From Kalaharituber pfeilii (taxonomy: Eukaryota > Ascomycota > Pezizomycetes > Pezizales > Pezizaceae): a DNA stretch of 64,000 nucleotides. This document shows, in pieces, positions 49,104 through 60,628 of the stretch (positions are counted from its first letter, which is position 1; each line of letters begins with the position of its first letter). The notes under the pieces are model-generated. The model was not told the DNA's origin, searched no databases, and saw only the letters and a program-made list of their open reading frames with translations. The position numbers and the translations under genes are program-made. The DNA is taken from contig WHUZ01000011.1 of assembly GCA_015179045.1 (NCBI GenBank), positions 434,001 through 498,000 of the forward strand, read 5' to 3'.

Positions 49104-51131
49104 ATGCCCGACGTTGATGTAAGCTCGAATCCTCAGAGCTGTTTCTGCTCCCTGTGCAATATAGAAACTGACAAAATAACAGCAAAAAGTCGTAAGGGCT
49201 ATAAAAGGCCCGCCAGAATATTCGAAAAAGGTGGACATGCAAAAGGTCAATCTCGAGGTCATGAAACAGTATGCTCAGCCTATATATATATCACTCAGCA
49301 CTCCGTACTTATTGACCATTTCAGATGGATATCAAAACGAGTAATTGAGATCTTAGGAACGGAGGATGACGTCGTAATCGACTATACATTTGGTTTGCTT
49401 GAAGAACGTTTCGTAAGTGAAAGTTATGCTCTTAGATGATGTACTCATTTGGCTTGCTAATTGCTTGAGCTCTAAATCAGCCTGATCCTAAATACATTCA
49501 ATACCAGCTCACGGGGTTCCTGGAGAAGGATACTCCAGCGTTTTGCAAACAGCTCTGGAATTTGCTTCTGAGCGCGCAAGATAGCAAGTCAGGCGTCCCA
49601 CAAGAGCTGTTAGAGCAAAAGAAGGAGGAATTACGACAGGAAAAGGTTAAGAGAAGCTTGAATTTAAATTGTATTTCTACGGTTCAAGTTGACCAACCAA
49701 TTCAAACAGGCCGAGAATGAGCGTGCAGTCGAGGAAGCGCGGCGAAAGCGTGAAGAGGAGGAGGCAAAGAGTCGTCAACTGGACGAAATTCGCCAGAGAG
49801 AACGTGAAGAGCGGCGTTTCGGCCGAGGAGGGGGAGCAGCTGGCCGCGGCGGTGATAGACGTTCCCCACCACCCCCACCACGCCGAGATTCCTATAGACG
49901 CTCACCAACTCCACCACGCAGACGTCGACATAGCTCCAGAGACGACGATAATTACAGGGGAGGATATGGGCGTAGGGATTATTCTCCTCCTAGAGGCAGC
50001 GGTGGTGGACGGATAAGAGATCGCACAGACACGTACATTCCGTCAAGAAGAGGACATCGGCGTGACTTTGACGACCGTGAAGACAGAAGAAGATATGCAT
50101 ATTCCCGATCAAGGTCCCGGACCCGTTCACCTCCGCGACGCAGACGGGGCGATCACTACGAATCTGCTAGAAGGAGACGCTCGCCATCGTATTCTCGATC
50201 ACCTCCAAGGCGAAGGTCCCCGTCTTACGACCCCCCAAGGAGGCGAGATGGCCGAGATCATGGCCGCGATTATTACAGAGACCGTGATCGTGATCGCGAC
50301 CGAGATAGACGCCGTTCTCCTTCGCACTCTGTATCTAGTAGATCACGCTCAAAATCTTTGTCGTCTCGATCAGACTCACGTTCACCATCGCCCCCACCAC
50401 GAAATCGCAAAGAGGAAGGGCGTAGACATAGATCCATATCTTCCGACCGAGGTAACAGATATAGTGGAGGAACTCGGGAAAGGCGATCACCTTCTTACTC
50501 AAGAGCACATGCTGATGAACGAAAGGTTAAACGTGAGAGAAGCCGTTCCCGCAGTCGCAGTCGAAGTCGCATTTGCAGTCGCCTACAACACGACAGACCC
50601 CGCGATCGGACTCCTGATAGAGCACGTGATCGTGGTGACCGCAATAGGGATTCTGTAAGGGGGAAGGACAGTAAGGACGCTAAAGAGATAAAGGATAATA
50701 GAGACATTAAGGATAGTAAGGGTAGCAAGGACAACAAGGACAATGAACGCCGGCAACGTTCTCGAAGCCCGGCGAAAAAGGATGAAATTAAACGTGATTC
50801 GAAGGATAAAGACCTGGAAGTTAGAGTGAAGGAAGAAAATCGCAATAAAGATCGGTCAAAAGAGAATGGAACTGGCAAAGAGGGGGGTCCGTCTCCCAGT
50901 GCTAAGAGACGTAGATCCAAGTCGCCTCCAGCTAGAAGCCCTACGGATTCATCCGGAAAGAAGGAGACTGAACATACGAGTGAAGAGGTATGTTCCGTAG
51001 TGAACTGAGTACATGTATGAGCTTGATTCCTAACTTGTTCTCTGCAGCTCAAACTTCGGGAAGCTCTTCTCCGTGACAAGATAAAGCGGTCACGGAAGAA
51101 CAGTGTTAACCAAAACGGCTCAGAAACCTAA
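49104..51131 (+). CDS. PWI-domain SR-rich splicing coactivator (SRRM1/SRm160-like)
   Basis: Six exons: 49104-49118 (15 nt), 49183-49268, 49325-49412, 49481-49645, 49710-50987 and 51048-51131; 571 residues. The PWI domain (about 10-110) is rebuilt only after splicing: PPEYSKKVDMQKVNLEVMKQ joined to WISKRVIEILGTEDDVVIDY, then QLTGFLEKDTPAFCKQLW. A charged coiled-coil segment (AVEEARRKREEEEAK) leads into a long Arg/Ser/Asp-rich region with many RS and RD dipeptides, then a Lys/Asp-rich stretch (DSKDAKEIKDNRDIKD). SRm160 proteins bridge splicing factors bound at exons and bind nucleic acid through PWI. The start MPDVD comes from a tiny exon and is inferred. Confidence 0.9.
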
Positions 51132-51491
51132 TCACTTCATTTAACCACATCCAGTGTTGCCTGGGTCTTACATTACCTCTATGCATCCCCTCCTACACAA
51201 GTTGCTTTTCAACTGTTAATCACTTCTCCTTTATTACTTGTACACAATAGGATATCTCACGATCTATATAAGTTTTTAGAAGACTCTTGTTATTCTGTAT
51301 GAGAAACAAAAATTTACTAGTATACATAATCAGATTTCGCCTGTATGTACTTAGTTTGCTCATGTCATCAAATATCTTTGCTCTGATAGTTATAGTAATA
51401 GAAGAACTTCCTTAATTCACCTACTATGAAGTAAGTTATGCCAACGCACTGGAAATGCTATATCTGAACACACAATCCTCCCTACTCTACA
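51132..51491. other. Convergent intergenic region, PWI-SR gene / uridine-kinase-like gene
   Basis: AT-rich 3' space; nothing recognisable. Confidence 0.6.
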
Positions 51492-52571
51492 TTATACCGT
51501 CTCATAATACGCCAAACTGCTAGTCGTCCCGACCAAATCCGCCTCCTTCAACGTCGTCGTCGTAGTAGTCGGATACAGCGCGAGCGTATGTCCTGGTCCC
51601 GCCTTTTTCCCCTTCAACTGCTTCAGGTCGTCTAGCACGCCATGCGCAATGAGCTCTATACCGGGGCCCTCGGCGCCGCGGGGCAGAATGATGTCAGCGA
51701 GGACCTTTGTCGGTTGGATGGCAATTTCGGCGGCGGGCTTGCCGAATCGGACATATTGGTCGAAGATGTGCTCGAGGGAGAGGTTTCGCTCAGTTGAGTC
51801 GCGGATGACGCGGCGGGCAAGGCGGACATCAGGGTCGCATTCGACGAAGATCTACTAAAGGGAAATGGGGAGAGCAGGAGAGGCGGTAGGTGAGTTAGGT
51901 GCTCGCTGAGCATCGGGGCATTCCTCTAGCCACGAGAGGACCACTCTTTTCTAATACTGCATCCTGAAAGCCGGTATAGAACAGAGAATAATACATACCT
52001 TTACGCTCGCCATCTCCACCAGCCTTTTCTCACATAGCAAGTAACTCCCCTCCGCAATCACTACATCCGGTATCACCACTGCCGCCCTTGCCGCCCCCTT
52101 CGTCTCCGCTCCCCCCTCAACATCCACGCCTCCCCATTCCCTCTTCTTCCTCCTAAAATCCCACTTAGGTGCCCTCACCCCTCCATTCCCTTCCTTATTC
52201 CCATCCGCGCCCAGCCTCCCCAGACCCTGCACAACATCGGCCATCAGCCCCAACTCAAACGCCGCCAGACACTCCATGTCGTGGCTGCCTTCTCTCGCAC
52301 TCTTAGACTCTTCATCGTTCAACTCATTATGGAAATCGAGCATGTGCAGCGTAGAGATGTGGAGCAAGTTCTGAGAGAGTGCGAACAGCTTGTTCTTGAG
52401 CTCGTTCATGACCGCTTTCTTACCGGAACAAGGCGCCCCGGCGATAAGTATGAGGATAGGTGCAGGGGGCGGCTTTGTCGTAACTGGCGCGATGGGATTG
52501 AGAAGGGGTGGAGGAGGAAGCGCTGCTGGGACTGCTCTTGTGGTAGTAGTAGTAATAGTAGTAGTAGACAT
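51492..52571 (-). CDS. Uridine kinase / phosphoribulokinase-family P-loop protein
   Basis: Two exons, 51999-52571 and 51492-51851; 310 residues. The fold resembles uridine-cytidine kinases: a P-loop strand (ILILIAGAPCSGKKAV, about 40-54), a DFHNEL-type acidic motif, VVIAEGSYLLC before the intron, and IFVECDPDVRLARRVIRDSTERN, the LID arginine region, after it. The Walker A reads G45-APCS-G50-K51-K52, so the usual Ser/Thr that coordinates Mg2+ is Lys. That may weaken or abolish classical catalysis. A Thr/Pro-rich N-terminus precedes the domain. The intron (51852-51998, 147 nt) ends in a doubled TAGTAG; the second AG must be used because the first leaves a stop. Substrate unknown. Confidence 0.82.
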
Positions 52572-53040
52572 TTTTGATAATCGTTGTAATACGCGAGCTG
52601 CTCAAAGGGATACAATGCTGCTCTATGAATTTATTTGTGCGACTAAACGTTGTCCATGCAACGTTAGAATGGTATATTTCATGGAGATGAATTAATTGAA
52701 AGATCTCGAGCTTGTACAACTGGTAGCAGTGATGGTGATGTTTATCAGTAAGTAGTGGTCATGTGCAGGATCGTTTTCAAGGTTGGGGGTTAAAGATGCG
52801 GTTAGGGTCCCTTTTCAAATTTTAGCAAATACGTCACGTGCTCACCTGCTACAGAAAAAAGTGACCGGCAACGCTACGAGAATTTTCGGATAAGCAGAAA
52901 CGACAAAAAAGTAGATATAGATATAATACCAATTTAGACTGCGATCAGATTGGTTGATATAAATGCAATGATTAAATAGAAAAAGTACAAATCATCCTAT
53001 TACTCCCCAGCAAGTTGATATAAATTATGCTACCCCGCGT
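52572..53040. other. Intergenic, upstream of the uridine-kinase-like gene / PCNA 3' end
   Basis: Both genes read leftward. No gene; AT-rich near 52910-53000. Confidence 0.55.
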
Positions 53041-54041
53041 TTATTCCTCGTCGATCTAGAAAGCTTGTTAGCATGAAAAGAGAAGGAGTTAAAGTGGGGA
53101 AGGGTACCTTTGGCGCCAAGTAGTACCTCACATAACCATTGTCCATCTTATATTCGACAAGCAATGGAAACTCGGCTGAAAGGCTGAGAGTCACTGAGGA
53201 GGACAGAGAACTGGCCTTGCAGAAGTTGACAAGGTACTTAAGGGAAAAGGTCAAAGCGACGGGCTCTGTCAGGTCGATCTTTGTAGACAGTTCAGGCTTC
53301 TCGATATTCTGGTGTGGTCTCAGTGTGACCGACCCATTTCCTATGTCTCCAGAGCAGGAGAATTTGACACCGTCTTTTGTTGCCTCAATTGACACTACAG
53401 GAACACCCTAGTCAATCTACAGATCAATTGATTTAGTGTAAAATATCATTCGCTTTACCTGACTCGGACAACTGATTCAAATCACGGCAGATCCTCTGGA
53501 ATTCTGCTGAAGGTAGTGTAATGCTCGCAGCATATTCAGTATCAGGGATACCCAGATGCTCTTGATCTATATCCATAAGCTTGATGTCATATTCACTAAT
53601 TCGATCGTTTTCTGTGTTCTCGAAAACCAGATTTAAGTTATCAGGGGCATCCTCTGCTTTTAGTGTGACCATGTCCTCATTTTGTGCACAACGCAGCACC
53701 TTTGTGAGAGAGTTCAGGTTGACACCAAGAGCAATGTTGCGGTCACATCGGTACGGCGAGAACCCATCTGCACGAAGTAACATCGACACGAGGGCAACAT
53801 GAGAGTTATCCATAGCCTGAAGGGCAATTCCGGTGTCATTGCAATCGAAATTACAATCCTGGACGAGGTCCTTAATGGCTTCGACTACCTGTAATCCGAT
53901 GTTAGCCAAGATTTTGAGGTGGGTGGATGTTATGAACCCTCTTAAGAACTGAAGCTTGCTCGATACGTGCTTCCAACACTATGGGTGAGGTCAGTATTGC
54001 ACAAACAGGCTATGAAACCGACACCAGAATAGTGACTCACT
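53041..54041 (-). CDS. POL30: Proliferating cell nuclear antigen (PCNA), start codon split by an intron
   Basis: Coding exons: 54041 (a single A), 53938-53978, 53459-53888, 53108-53394 and 53041-53055 (15 nt); 257 residues. The trimeric sliding clamp tethers DNA polymerases and repair factors. Landmarks are [49 protein letters not shown], the [12 protein letters not shown] connector region, [13 protein letters not shown] and the tail YYLAPKIDEE. No ATG precedes LEAR directly. An intron with a strong GTGAGT donor (54040) and a TAG acceptor (53979) joins A to TG, creating the start. Tandem MCB boxes lie about 0.5 kb upstream. Confidence 0.94.
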
Positions 54042-54533
54042 AGTTGCTTATGTAGTGCAAATTAAGAGTCTATGAGCGTATGAAATGAAGATTCCAGACA
54101 AGTCTGCTTCAGTCAATGAGTTTTTAGAGTCTGAGGGTGAGTCTGTCAGGTTTTTGAGCTTCGCCTCAGGCTCCCGCAGGCAAAAGCTAGCAAAGTTTAC
54201 GGCGCAGCTTCAGCAACAAAAATTGGTGATAAAGACTCGTGACAATGGAGCCGTGTACGTGGTTGGCGTGTGTGGTTGGCGTGAGGAAGACGGGTGGAAG
54301 ATGAGGTGCAATTGCTTTGTCTTGTGCCTGGTTCCTTAGCATGCTAGTCCGTGGGGTTTTGGATTTCTTGGAAATTTACAGTCGTGACTGGGGGCAAGGT
54401 GTGAGGCTTAGGGGACGGACAACACAGTGCTGCCCTTACGTCTGCGCTAGCCACATAACGGCAAAGTTGCAGCCAAAAGTGGATAAGCGATCGGTGGTTA
54501 AGGGTCAACTCCGGGAAGCGTAAGTGTAGAGAA

Positions 54534-54550
54534 ACGCGTGAGAAACGCGT
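54534..54550. promoter_or_regulatory. Tandem MCB (ACGCGT) elements upstream of PCNA
   Basis: Two palindromic ACGCGT hexamers, each preceded by GAA, repeat with an 11-bp period. In yeasts this is the MBF (Mbp1/Swi6, Cdc10) site that drives S-phase genes. Function here is inferred from motif and neighbour. Confidence 0.6.
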
Positions 54551-54634
54551 GTGTCCTCCAAAGCTTAGTTTTTTTGTTGGTTCTCTAGAACTACAATCGA
54601 GATCTGGTAGTACAAGCTTGGTGGGAAAGTGAGT

Positions 54635-54725
54635 AAGAAGAAAAAAGAAAAGAAAAAGAAAAAGAAAAAGAAAAGGAAAAGAAAAGGAAAAGAGAAGGAA
54701 AAGAAAAAGGGAAAAAAAGAAAGAA
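54635..54725 (+). repeat. 91-nt purine-only tract (GAAAAA units)
   Basis: Uninterrupted A/G on the plus strand, with roughly mirror-symmetric GAAAAA/GGAAAA units; a low-complexity polypurine repeat. Confidence 0.85.
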
Positions 54726-55273
54726 TAAAAAGGGAGGGATAAAGGAAAAGAAAATGGACAAAAGGAAATAACAATAGGAAACGTGAAAATACCAAGGGGA
54801 TTAAGTGGGAGCTTTGCTGGAGCTTTGGCTGTAAGGAATAGTGTCGTGCCTAGCTAAGGAAATAGTAGCAAGTACTCTACAAAAACAAGAAATAATACCT
54901 CCGTCAATCCGATTATTGATATCAAACATTAAACACCTAGACACACCAGAGCCTCCTTCCTTTCAACGATCGAGAAAACTCACGTAAGACGCAAGTAAAA
55001 ATAAATAAAAATAAACTAAAATAAAGAGCTAGAAGAAAAAAACTAGATGTATGGTATCAATTCATTCTCGTGTTGGATTATAATCAGAATTCGGCCGTCA
55101 ATTGGGGTAGGAAGCTGAAATAAATAATAAATGGTAATAAAATATGAATAATAACAAAAGAAGGGAATTTTTCAGGCAGAATGGACATATAGCAGGAAAG
55201 ATTGGGCACGACGACGGTCAGAATGCAAGGTGTACAAGTGGGAAAGAAAGTATATAGGTTCAGAAAATTAATT

Positions 55274-58200
55274 TTAAAGTGGGTCCTTAGGCCTAACTGG
55301 ATCAATGTTTCCTGTCAACTCAGCAACTCTGGCCTTTATACGGGCGACGCGAGACTCAATTGCTAATTCGAAAAAGGTTAGTTATAAATTGTCCTAAGCT
55401 CAAGAACTAAGAGAACATACTTTCTTCCCCGCTAGTATCGCCATCATCTGCCCCGGGACCCCTGGTTGCTGTAACTGATGTGTTCTCCTCAAGTGCGGCA
55501 TTCTTCTTCGCCGCTCGTTCAGCTGCATTCTTACGAATTTGAGCCCAGCGATCCATTCCTGGTGAGACTGGAGGCTCTGCTTCGGGTACAGAGGGGCCAG
55601 GTTGTGTTACGGGGCTGACAGCATCATTTTCATGAACTTTGCTTGTGCTGGTTGGCTGGTTATGGATGGATGGTTCTGGAGAGTCTTCAGGAACAAATGC
55701 AGGCATATCAGTAAGTGGGCCGGCGTCGAAGTTCGAGAAGGTTTGTTGAGCAGTTCTCTCCTCCTTGGAACTAGATCCAGTTCCAAATGACTGCTTGCTA
55801 TTTTTCCTTGAGGGATCTTTCGGTGGAATGGGTGGAATTTGGACATCATTGACAGGAGAGGTGGGGGATTTTGGTGCAAATAAATTCTCCTTTCCGTTTG
55901 TTACACTGGCAGTGCGCTGAACCGGTACACTGATATCTCTAGAGCTAACACTCTTTATTGGATTCTCAGGAAGAGGTGTCGTTGATCGAGAACCCCCTTG
56001 TTTTTCACCCTTACGCCCAAACAACTTTCCTAGACGCGAGCTCTTTGTCTTCTGGAGCTTTTCTGGAGAGGAGATTGAGGTTGCACTTTGCACTGACTTC
56101 GGACTTGTGGCAGATGCTGGTGGAGTGTTCTTGTTGACTGGAGAAGATGGGCGTTGCACAATTGGAAGTGGAGAAGCAACTGGGGCATCAGCGAGCTGGG
56201 CGCGTGAAGACGAAGCTTGTATTGGAAATGTTGAAGCTTGTTGGATAGGTGCTGGTAAAGGCTTAGTTTGTAGCTCCTCTTTGGGCAAGTCAGGTAAGCT
56301 GCGCTCTTCCGTAGCGTTTGATTTCTGTGGTGGTGGTGTCCCCTTAAGATAAGCGTCTCTTATTGCATCACGGTCATATTTGTTTGCCCATTTCATAGCC
56401 GAAGTTGCTTCGGAGACAATGACTGGTTGCAATTGAAAGGCACTATTTTTACGGATCACTTCAGAATTTCCGTTCCAGTTGGGGTTATTCTTTTGCTGAG
56501 CTTGTTGACGTATCTGTGCTGCCACGCTTTGAACTCTTGCGGCTACATCGGGATCGATATTCGGTTTCGGAGGTGGTGGGACTGGGCCAACTCCGGGTAT
56601 CACCTTTGGTGCGTCGGTACGCCCAACTGATCTCCGGCGTCCGAGTTTTACAAGTCTACCTCTTTTAGTCCCTTTCTTATTCGCTATGTAGGCCGCATCG
56701 TCCGTTACTTGAGCGGCGCCTTTGACTTTCTCCTACAATAAAATTAGAACTTGTATTACCACCGTATCGGTCAGCAGCCAAGCCTTACCTCTAGCACAAG
56801 CCATTTACCCTCATCCACTTTGGTTTCTGCGAGCGCACAACGTCCAAACACTGCTTTCCTAGCACTTGATTCCTCACCTGCCAAACTCGACATCCAGACC
56901 CACCAGAAAGCGTCATCAATATCCATTGGAGTGACGCTGGCTAATTCACCCGGATCCAACGAGTCATCTCCACCATTGATATTGGACTGCGAGCTCCTAA
57001 CACGGGAACTGGCTGTATCTATTGGGGGCAATTGCTTATCTGGTGGTAGCAAAAGTGGGGATGATCCGCCAGCTGCTTGATTCTTTTCAGCGAATCCAGC
57101 CACCATAAAATCTGCCCAAGACGGTGTTGTCGGACGAGCCAAAATATCTCCTGTTCGATGAGACGGACCCATTTCTGCACGCTTGCGGAATGACTCTCCG
57201 AACGACTCTCCTGTAGATGCCCTGGGGATTTCCTCTTTGACTTCCGATTCATCCTCTTCATCCAATACCCCAGAGAAGCCCAAATCTTGAAATTTGGACC
57301 ATGATGGCTGAGTCCGTAATCCGGCAGCTAGGCCGAGGCTCGAAACCGAGGATTCATTCGTTTGCGAGATGCACTTCAACACACGCCGGCATTCTTCAGT
57401 CAGGGACTGAATTGGATCATCAACAGAGACGAATGCCTGAAGAGCTTTATCGTCATCTCTGAACTGGAAGTTTTTGGCACGCCGCAACAATGCAAATGGC
57501 GTAGGTGAAACGGTTTCTACCGTCATGACTACTTTGACACTTCGTGAATGTAGTACTGCTTGCTTTGGTGGTGGATATTCGATGGAATGTAGAAGTGCCC
57601 TAAGAGAGGTTGGTAGCATAGGAACACTGGAACCCTTGCTGGGATCTTCAGGAGACAGTGAACGTAGATACGCAAAAAAGAGATGCATTGTTGCATCAGC
57701 GGCCCTTGTCCAAGAAGAATACCCTCCTTCAAAGCCCCAGCCAGAATCATGGTGCTCAAATGCCCACCATCCTGCGAGCCTCGAGAGCTTTAGTCCAGCA
57801 AGTCCATTGGTTTTAGCATGCGCAGCAATGGCAGAGAATAGGTCGAAGAAATCGAAGATAATCTGGGCCCTAGATTGAGAAGTGACACTGATAGGAATAA
57901 ATGTGGAGAACGCATCCCGGGCCATATTGGAGTCTAATTATCAATTAAATAAGTGTTCTTGCCCGGAAGGTAGAAGTATTTTGGTATCCTTACCAGCTTC
58001 TCCGGTACGAAATAACTCGTACACTTCCCAAGTTACTACACCACCAGGGAGCCTGCCCCAACACCATTTCATAATACTACATAATACCATTGGCTCTGTT
58101 AACCTCAGTTCTTGCTCGAGTGCTGGACCAGTGAGGCATCCATTGCCATTGTTGAAGAAATTTCGAATGAAGTTTCGGGGTGACCCAGGATCGGGAACCG

Positions 58201-58485
58201 GACGAAAAGGTAAGAGAACGAATGGGGTCGATAAACCTAACCGACAATAGTCATGTTATTACCACACGTCCTTTATCTATATAAACGATGATACCCACCT
58301 CGCAGCTTCAACTCTTTGGTGCATAACCTAAGCAATTCGCATATTTCGTCGGGAGAAACCTCAGTCCTCAACCAGGGGTCCTCATCTTGCGGACGCTTTG
58401 TGTCTGCGACGACAAGGTGTTGGGATTTTTTTGACGAGCCTGCGCTGTCTTTTCCCTTGAAGACTTTACTGAAAAACGCAGACAT
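55274..58485 (-). CDS. MSB1: MSB1/Mug8-domain morphogenesis protein
   Basis: Exons in coding order: 58299-58485, 57994-58236, 56789-57933, 55421-56732 and 55274-55362; 991 residues. The N-terminal half carries the Msb1/Mug8 domain (formerly DUF1708): EICELLRLCTKELKLRG, LSTPFVLLPFRP, PRNFIRNFF, GGVVTWEVYELFR, FDLFSAIAAHAKTNGLAGLKLSRLAGWW and GWGFEGGYSSW. The C-terminal half is Pro/Ser-rich and probably disordered, with basic patches, ending in a helical charged segment. Yeast Msb1 links Cdc42/Rho1 signalling to polarised growth. The domain resembles a degenerate RhoGAP fold, and I see no evidence of a catalytic arginine finger. Confidence 0.9.
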
Positions 58486-60628
58486 CGACGATATCTTTAA
58501 TTGCGGAATGGTTGCGACTTAGCTATGTAAGGTGAGGGAGGAATGACGACAAGCTGCGTGCCAGTACTGGCTCCTTGCTTGTCAATCGCGGGCCAATGTG
58601 GCAGAGTCGCGTTGGACTGTGTAATGCAGGGTCGATGTTCAACCGGATGATTGACACTGTATGGAGGCTACACTTCGGAATAAACTGAAATGCTCGAACA
58701 GTGTGAGAACAGACAGGAACGAACAAATGCACGAGGTGTATGAAATGACCGTAGGAGAATAGAATCGAGGAGTTATTGCACTCTGATTTCGGGAAAGGAA
58801 AAAGAGCTAAGGAGTGGACGGGGGCCTAGTGATTTTGCAATTCAAGTTGCCTTGCTTTCTGCGAAATTGTAACAGGGGATTAGCTGTTTGCCAGCGCAAC
58901 GACGACGAAGGGGAATTTGGCAGGCAGGTGGAGGAGGGAGGCAAGGGGTGGGATGAGAGAAGCAGACCCTACCTATCAAATAACGTGCAGCAGACTTGGA
59001 CAGCTGCAAGTGCAGCTAATTGCTTGACTGGGCCAACACAGTTGTAATGGATTACCAGTAACGAAGGACGAGAAATAAGAAGCGAAGGGGGGCTGCCTGT
59101 GGGTAATTTGAAGATGGTGTGGTGTCGTGGTGGGCACAAGGAGCGTATGGCCTCTCTGGCGAGTTAGCACTAAGTTTTATTACTCCTGGTCGGCCTCACG
59201 AGCGCGGCGATGACTTTGGTTGGCCCTCTGCGCATAGAGCACAGGCAGGAGGGTTCGAGACTGGGCAGGAGGACCAGGCCGCCAGCGAGCACGGATGCAG
59301 GCGCAGCCCTGGGGGGGCCCATCCATCCGCCGGCCGCGGAGGAGCGGCGTTACGGTGTAGGCGCGGGCGTATGGCGGAGGGGCGAGGGGCGAGGGGCGAG
59401 GGGCGAGGGGCGAGGCGACGGGAGGGGTCACGACACAGGCTGTGTCCTCGCGCACCGCTGCAGCCGCAGTCGCGCAGCGCCGTATCACGGCCGGCTTGCT
59501 CGTCCAGCGCCGCCAGCACGCCCGCCGTAGGACGGACGATGCACGGCATGTACGGCACGCGTGCTGCAACTCCGAAGGAAGCCCCACCGCACATCAGCCC
59601 GCTCCCCCCACCCCTCGTCCCGCCTGCGGCTGGCAGCTGCGTCCCCGTCGTCCTCTCGCAAGCTGCGCCGGCCTCTGAAGCAATCATGCATGCCACTCTA
59701 AAAGTAATCCATCCGGCACCAGGGACATGTCTACTGGGCGCTTTAAATAATCTGTTCACCCCTTGGTCCGCACCTCGTATCCGCCGCTCAAGCTCGTCCT
59801 CAGTGCAGCCAATCGCTTGACGACTCCGCAGCAGCAATCCGCTGGATACTGTAACCTGCAAACCTGCATTTTCAAGTCTGGCAAAGACATAAGTGCTGCT
59901 TCACCATCTCCAAACGACTGCAAAAAGAAAATCTGGCTGGGATGTGCTTTATTGAGGCTTCTCAGTGCCAACACTTCGCTCGCCCACTCCTGTGGTCCAG
60001 CCAATGACATCGACCCATAAGTGCCTCTGTCCCACAGAGCTAGGTAGGTAATAGGTATCCAAGCTTCAGACTGGCTTAGTTCAAGCTATCAAAAGGCCGA
60101 ATTCCTCCTCCCCCCCACCTCCCCGTCGCCCTCTGGTTTTCCCCCCCATACGGTGTCCGCAGAAATTGAGAGCAGTGCAATGATATGGTTGGGTAAAGAA
60201 AGCCCACCCACACTTTCTCGCATTTTCAATGGCCGTGTTCCAGAATTTGATTACTCTCCAACCTAAGAGCGCATGGTGGAATCTGTACCCCTGAGTGATA
60301 GCTGGGCTCCGATTGGACCGCCTTGTTTCGAGGCCCCACGGGTTAAACTATCGAAATTGCTCTGGCCCCCTTACATGCGGGTAAGCGAGTTTGTCGTGCA
60401 GGTACTCGTTAAAGCGCAGATTAGAGGTTGGCTGCTGGTGGCTGACCTCACGCGTCCACATTTAGCAAATTACCATCGCCACGACAACCTAATTTGAATC
60501 CCATCCAGGAACGGATTGAGGCTCTGCAAATGCGTCAACGCCCCACACAGTCATGACGTAGTTGGTTGTTCCCTATAATGGGCAGGTAACGGAGACTAGA
60601 TACAGACTTGAAATTGTTCTTTGCAAGA
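58486..60628. other. Divergent region, MSB1 / DUF3140 gene, with a GC-rich island
   Basis: 2.1 kb containing both promoters. A GC-rich island (about 59180-59690) has a GGGGCGA tandem repeat at 59378-59415 and long open frames on both strands that reflect base composition, not a gene. C runs occur near 60109-60120 and 60141-60148. Confidence 0.55.
59378..59415 (+). repeat. GGGGCGA tandem repeat, about 5 copies
   Basis: Head-to-tail 7-bp units, each with four G, within the GC-rich island; G-quadruplex-capable. Confidence 0.75.

Larger units (their letters stand above)
54042..55273. promoter_or_regulatory. PCNA upstream region with two MluI cell-cycle boxes, and a purine tract
   Basis: Two ACGCGT (MCB) motifs, 54534-54539 and 54545-54550, are spaced 5 bp apart about 500 bp upstream of PCNA. 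In fungi MBF binds such sites at G1/S genes, and PCNA is a typical target. A 91-nt all-purine tract (54635-54725, mostly GAAAAA units) follows. The rest is AT-rich 3' space of the MSB1 gene; no other gene is seen. Confidence 0.6.

Noticed and set aside
49717..50658. Long secondary frames inside the SR-rich exon
   Set aside because: Shadow frames created by Arg/Ser codon repeats of the true reading frame.
59119..59861. Open frames of 221-233 codons on both strands
   Set aside because: Base composition alone explains the absence of stops, and no protein family is recognisable.
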